Source: Hypsibius dujardini
Taxonomy: Eukaryota; Tardigrada; Eutardigrada; Parachela; Hypsibiidae
Length of the DNA stretch: 22,689 nt
Reading direction: 5' to 3'
Assembly: GCA_001579985.1 (NCBI GenBank)
Contig: LRSR01010134.1
Location: forward strand, 1 to 22,689
The position numbers and the translations under genes were made by a program. Under the pieces are notes generated by a model, which did not search any database, was not told the origin of the DNA, and worked only from the letters and a program-made list of their open reading frames with translations. Positions 18,656 to 22,689 of the stretch are shown piece by piece (position 1 is the first letter of the stretch; the number at the start of each line of letters is the position of its first letter).

Positions 18656-19065
18656 TTCTTCACAGGGGTTACAAAAATCCCATTTCGTTTCATATCGTAT
18701 TTATCGTAAAACCATAAGGACCGCAGTTATTGAAACAGGTTGATTTTGAGAGATCAGAGTTCTGGAAATGTTTCTGGAGGAATAATTGAGCCGGTGCAAG
18801 GCTAAAATCGAGGCCTCAAAGCCAGAACTAATTAGTAATTAAGACGATCAGTCGGCCCTTCCAAAAGGTCGATTCTGCTTTTGCAATAGGAATAATCCTT
18901 TTGAAGCTTGACAATACCGATTTTCGGCAGAAAAAATAACGGCACTGTCCAGTAATTATAAACGGGTTCCTCCGTCTCATTAAGTGGGTAGTAAAATAAA
19001 GCGTCAGTTAGCACATTTTTATTTCCTAAGCAAAATATCACGTGAAATCTGTACAAGAATACCGG

Positions 19066-19130
19066 AACAGCCAGCGGGCCAGCCAGCGCGGGCTGCGGCG
19101 GTGCGGTGCGGGCTGCGGTGCGGTTTGCAG
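19066..19130. repeat. GC-rich tandem repeat inside the RNase H remnant
   Basis: Copies of GCGGGCTGCGGTGCGG and shorter variants run together here, in strong contrast to the AT-rich surroundings. It is a simple-repeat expansion that interrupts the retrotransposon reading frame between RNase H and the spacer. Confidence 0.6.
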
Positions 19131-20373
19131 GGCTCTACAGTAAACCCTTTGGCGACTTAGTCCTCATTGAAGGCAGAATTACCGAATGATCTGTTGCAAT
19201 TGAAAACGGAACATTTCCAGCTAGATAATTTACGAATTTTTCAATAGCAATTACTATAGCAGATAAGTCGATTCTGTTATTACATAAGTACGTTGCGACT
19301 CGTTAAGGGTTTCGACATGCATGCCACGGTGTTTTCCTTAATAGCGCTGTCCTTTTGAATTAAGATAACTCCGACCCCAGTTCTGCAGCCATCAGTCCAA
19401 ATTTCAGTTGACGTACTGGAATCAAAGTGCAATAAAGTGGAGCACTGGTGAGACATTTTATGAGTGTTGAAGCTTAATTGTTGGACAAGACCCTATTCGT
19501 AAGGTTAGTCGAACTTATTTAATTCTACTAGTGGATCAGCGATTGCCGAGTAATTTTTAACAAACTTTCGATAATATCCCGTAAAGCCTAAAACGAACGC
19601 ACGGCTTTCAAACTTCTCGGACGTGGGAATTCCGAAATTGCTCTTATTTTATTATTATCCATGTCGACCCCCTGCTGCATTTTTGACATTTTATGTCCCA
19701 GGAAATTAATTTGATCTGCACCAAACGTGCACCTAATAGTTGTCAATTTAAGCCCCGCCTCTGTTAATATTCGGAGTACATTTTTCAACATGTACTAATT
19801 GATCAGACCATGTCTCCGAATAAATAATAAACTCAGGAATAATAAACTTATGAATAAATGATAGTATAAGTTTAAACTAACATCTCTAAATATTAGGTCA
19901 GCAACCCGATTAAATAGTGCAGTTGTATTACATAATCCAAAGCGCCTACGGAGAAAACAATAAAGGTCGCCACGGGCACCACAAAAACTGTCTTTTTTTA
20001 TCTTCTCCTGCTATTTCTATATATAATATCCAGAAAACAAGTCCAATGACGTAATATATTTACTTCCGTGAGCGCACCCAAAAAGGGCATCAATGTATGG
20101 CATAGCATAAGCGCCTTTTCTCGTGATCCGGCTTAAATCTTTGTGATCTAGACATATTCGCGATTTTTTAAAGATTGTAATACATCCACAATATTAGCAG
20201 CCCAATCACTTTTACAATAGGCGACCACGCCCATTTTTACCGTAGTTGCAACTTGAGACTGAATTTTGGCAATTTCCCAATGATTATAATCTCTCAATTT
20301 TTGCTCAATCGGTGGGTGATCTCCCGTAGGTATAAAATGCTTAACTAGTGTACAGTGCCCTAAGTGATATTTT

Positions 20374-20392
20374 GTATATATATATATATATT
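20374..20392. repeat. (TA)n microsatellite
   Basis: An uninterrupted TA run at the 5' edge of the reverse transcriptase remnant. It accounts for the YIYIY residues in the translated frame and marks where recognisable retrotransposon sequence ends. Confidence 0.8.
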
Positions 20393-20399
20393 CCGTCAT

Positions 20400-20901
20400 T
20401 GGGGGAGTTTTTTGGATATTTTTGTAATTTATTTCGCGCGTGGGCCGGCCGATTTTGTACTATTTTTTTATGTTTTTACTTTTCGTTAAATTGAATTTTT
20501 GTGGTTTTCCTTTTTTCCTTTTTTTTTCAGTATTTGGTGGTTTTCATGTAGACCCGCTGTGGCCATATCCACGAGAGACCATTCTCAAAGCTGACTTAAC
20601 TATTGGTCAGTGGTAACTCAATGGGCGCGACAGTGGCGAATTTAGGTCGGCTCGGAGGGGATGGCCAGGTAGTCTGGCTTACTGTTAATTATTTCATTAT
20701 AAATCTAAATTGTTCCAAACAACAATAAAGTGGATATTGACATTTGCGGATAAGAAAAAATCGGGCGTAATGCGCGGTATGTATTTCTTTGTCATCGTGC
20801 AAAAAATAATAATAAAAAACAATAGAACGAGTTTGTTCAGACGCGCTCTTGCATGTACCACTTAATGTGCAAGTCTTCTGTCTGGTCGTTGAAATGATCT
20901 G
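20400..20901. other. non-coding stretch
   Basis: No gene supported. There is a pyrimidine tract CCTTTTTTCCTTTTTTTTTCAG (about 20,510-20,530) that looks like a splice acceptor on the plus strand but leads into no convincing exon. AATAAAA motifs near 20,810 do not fit the minus-strand gene to the right. Confidence 0.3.
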
Positions 20902-22689
20902 TTAAACTTTTTTCTCTGGCGTGTTGCCGGCGTCGGCTTCGTTGAGTGCATTCGTCGCGGCATCTACGGCGGCGACGTACACCTTCTCCGCAGCAGCGCG
21001 TTCCATCAAAGCAGCTTTTGTACTGAGGAACTGGGCGCTGGCCGCCGTATTTTGAGCGGTCAGAACCTGAGAGAGAGAAAAAGGGCAATCATCAGAGTCA
21101 TCAAGTTGTGGCAAAAGTGGGATAACTGAACCAAACTTCCCCTTACTCTTAAAGTAACAGTAATTCTTTATGAAAGATCACTAGCTTCCTAGCAAAGTAC
21201 TATATATCTTAAGGGAACATGATGACTCGATCTAAATTATTGTAATAAAACCTTGAATTCCTAAAACATCTATTATGGCTACTTGCTCGAATCCGAAGTA
21301 AATTCTTTACAGATTCTGGGATAAGGGAAAAATCTTACGTGATGCAAACACAAACAAATATTAAAATGACTTAATTTACAATTTTGCATCAAGTATGAGG
21401 AGTACGGCCGAATCCTTTTTCTGGCCAAAAGCGAGCCACAATTGTAATGTAAATGTTTGTTTGCGATCCACTCCTGACCCTCCAGTAGACTAACCATCCC
21501 CTTCAGGCCGACCACAATCCGTCACTGCATCAAAAGCCATGGCTGCAATCAGGGATCGGGGCTCCAAGTTGCGGGCAAGCTTGGAATGGAATTCCATGGA
21601 ATCGTTTTTGCTTGGGGCCAGGGGTGAGCGCGGGACATGGGCGCCTCAGGGCAGCGCCCCTTTGCCCCCAAACCGAGGGGAAATTCCATCTCCATGGAAT
21701 ACCATGGAATTAGACATTTTTGAACCCCCACCCCTTGCTGCAATTCGGTCCAGGCTACAAGTTCCCCTCCCCTTCCCCTCCCCCTTTTTGGCTATATTGG
21801 ATTTTACGATTGCTGACCAATGTCCCTTTGAGTGGTTCTAACAAAGTTAATAATTTTGGAAAGCCCATCCGTTCTTCAATCGCTAGGTATAGAGCCCCGA
21901 CGTTTGGGCATCGGTCAAGCAAATGCTGTGACCAAGACTCAAAGCGTGAAGAAAAACGGGGGCTTGTTTGTTTTTTCACTTAACACTCGTGCGGGCAGAG
22001 CTCAACATTTAGGGTTTCAATTGTTTTCAGAAAAGGAAACTTAAAACATTCTAAAAAAATCAGTCTTCAATTTATAAAGTGAGGGACTAACGGTCAACAT
22101 CGAAAAAATCGAAATTGGGAAGGGGCAAGTGGGAAGGGAAGGGGACTTGTAGCCTAAGCCCTGCAATTGGTCTATTGGAGTTGTTTCCTATTGGTACTGC
22201 ATGTCGCGCTCGCTACGCCATCTGCGCCCCTCAATAAATTGGAGTAGCTCGTTTTTGGCCAAAAAACAAGCGGCTAGGATTTGGCAAGATTCTCGTGCAG
22301 AAGTAATTTGGCTAATAATTGGACCCGTACCTGCACAGCCATTGCAGCTTCCTTGTTGATGGCGTCTGTGAGGCATGCTGCATTGGGCTTGCTCACACAG
22401 ACCTGCAGATTCTGCACCACCCCCAGCACCTTGCTCATGACAGTGTTAAGAGTAACGTTGAACTCGTTGAGTGCCGCGTCGATAGCGGTGCTGAACTTAA
22501 TATCCACCGCCTCATTGGCAGCGTCGTAGACCGCCTTAGCCGCGGTGATCGCGGCGTCATAGCGAGCCTTAGCCGCGACGTTGGTGATGTTATCCGCGTA
22601 ATGCATGTAGTACGGGACGATCCAGCTGGCCGCATCCTGGGCGGGTAGGTAATTGTCGGGATAACTGCCGCTGAGTGACCCTCGGGCAT
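20902..22689 (-). CDS. alanine-rich helical protein, last two exons (5' partial)
   Basis: The upstream exon runs from the window edge (first full codon at 22687) to 22331, 119 codons, ending GTGCAG|GTACGG in phase 0. The last exon is 21066-20902 after TCTCTCTCTCAG, 54 codons plus TAA. The visible 173 residues begin with GSYPDNYLPAQDAASW and then become heptad-like and Ala-rich: AAKARYDAAITAAKAVYDAA, DAALNEFNVTLNTVM, KVYVAAVDAATNALNEAD. The pattern predicts long amphipathic helices, probably a coiled coil or bundle. Two cysteines (CVSKPNAAC) may form a disulphide, which would suit an extracellular protein, but the N-terminus is outside the window. Codons are GC-rich compared with the intron. 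No family recognised; similarity to LEA-like stress proteins is only compositional. Confidence 0.65.
21067..22330 (-). other. intron of the alanine-rich gene
   Basis: This 1,264-nt intron is set by GT at 22329-22330 and AG at 21067-21068 on the minus strand, joining phase-0 exons. It contains clustered GGAATTCC/CCATGGAAT palindromic words (21,585-21,715) and an inverted-repeat pair described separately. Several open frames here are translated G/C-rich low-complexity sequence and are not genes. Confidence 0.6.
21752..22155. mobile_element. candidate MITE in the intron of the alanine-rich gene
   Basis: AGGCTACAAGTTCCCCTCCC on the left (from 21752) is matched by an inverted copy on the right (GGGACTTGTAGCCT to 22155). 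Beyond the first 11 perfect bases, both arms continue as C-rich or G-rich tracts with indels. The pair encloses about 400 bp with no coding frame. No flanking duplication is clear, so the boundaries are approximate. Confidence 0.4.

Larger units (their letters stand above)
18832..20399 (-). pseudogene. Ty3/gypsy reverse transcriptase/RNase H remnant
   Basis: Domain order on the minus strand: RT N-terminus with HFIPTGDHPPIEQKLRDY (20,148-20,399); RT core with ITSLDLFSGYY and RRFGLCNTTALFNRV, broken by stops (19,880-20,160); thumb with LTEAGLKLTTIRCTFGAD, INFLGHKMSK and GFTGYYRKFVKNYSAIADPL (19,500-19,791); RNase H with TDGCRTGVGVILIQKD and YLAGNVPFSIATDH (19,150-19,450); and the pre-integrase spacer with LGNKNVLTDAL and IVKLQKDY (18,832-19,056). 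Motifs are those of Ty3/gypsy, not DIRS. At least three frameshifts and several stops occur, the YxDD box is not recoverable, and no integrase follows, so it is long dead. No gag lies upstream; it is a separate copy from the gag-protease at 12-14 kb. Confidence 0.85.

Noticed and set aside
20560-20665. tRNA-derived SINE, because TGGTCAGTGGT resembles an A box
   Set aside because: The B-box candidate (GGTCGGCTCGG) fits poorly and no tRNA fold or poly-A tail is visible.
21539-21983. Overlapping open frames of 64-100 codons in the right-hand intron
   Set aside because: They are Pro/Gly/Ser low-complexity translations of G- and C-rich repeat sequence on both strands, lying within a well-defined intron.
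1-22689. CRISPR array, rRNA, tRNA, bacterial operon or prophage
   Set aside because: There are no regularly spaced repeats, no RNA gene signatures and no ribosome-binding-site-led gene series; the splice-based gene structures are eukaryotic.

Overview
The window looks like nuclear DNA of an invertebrate animal; I cannot fix the phylum. The support is: genes split by GT-AG introns of about 80 nt to 1.4 kb, wide AT-rich non-coding stretches, no bacterial-style operons, many decayed transposable elements, and an eight-exon gene clearly related to animal LRRC34. There are no rRNA or tRNA genes and no CRISPR array.

Left part (1-4,700): a divergent gene pair, with an unrecognised first exon on the minus strand (1166-1357) and an unrecognised two-exon, 497-residue gene on the plus strand (1503-3147), separated by 145 bp. 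A 175-bp foldback repeat (3242-3416) follows, then two minus-strand open frames with membrane-like segments (3366-3656 and 4261-4383).

Centre (4,704-12,130): the LRRC34-like gene occupies 4704-9574. Its intron 4 carries a 616-bp non-autonomous DNA transposon (7562-8177) flanked by TA and holding a 57-codon open frame. Next comes a gene (about 9836-11828) with a NYN/PIN-like nuclease domain resembling MARF1. Its first visible exon is interrupted by a 75-bp hairpin insertion flanked by an 8-bp duplication GCTCTTAC, with an unresolved N at the hairpin centre.

Transposon-rich right part (12,348-20,400): a decayed Ty3/gypsy gag-protease with a primer-binding site and a candidate LTR (12,348-14,403, minus), carrying a 107-bp near-perfect hairpin; an unassigned open frame with one internal TGA (15,309-15,728); a hAT-type element bounded by inverted repeats (15,904-17,539) with a transposase tail on the plus strand and unrelated antisense open frames inside; a tyrosine recombinase broken only by one TGA (17,852-18,655); and a Ty3/gypsy reverse transcriptase/RNase H remnant (18,832-20,399).

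Right edge (20,902-22,689): the last two exons of an unrecognised alanine-rich, probably helical protein on the minus strand; its 1.26-kb intron contains another inverted-repeat candidate. The host genes show no common pathway. The strongest themes are repeated foldback/MITE insertions into or beside genes and nested remnants of at least four transposon classes.
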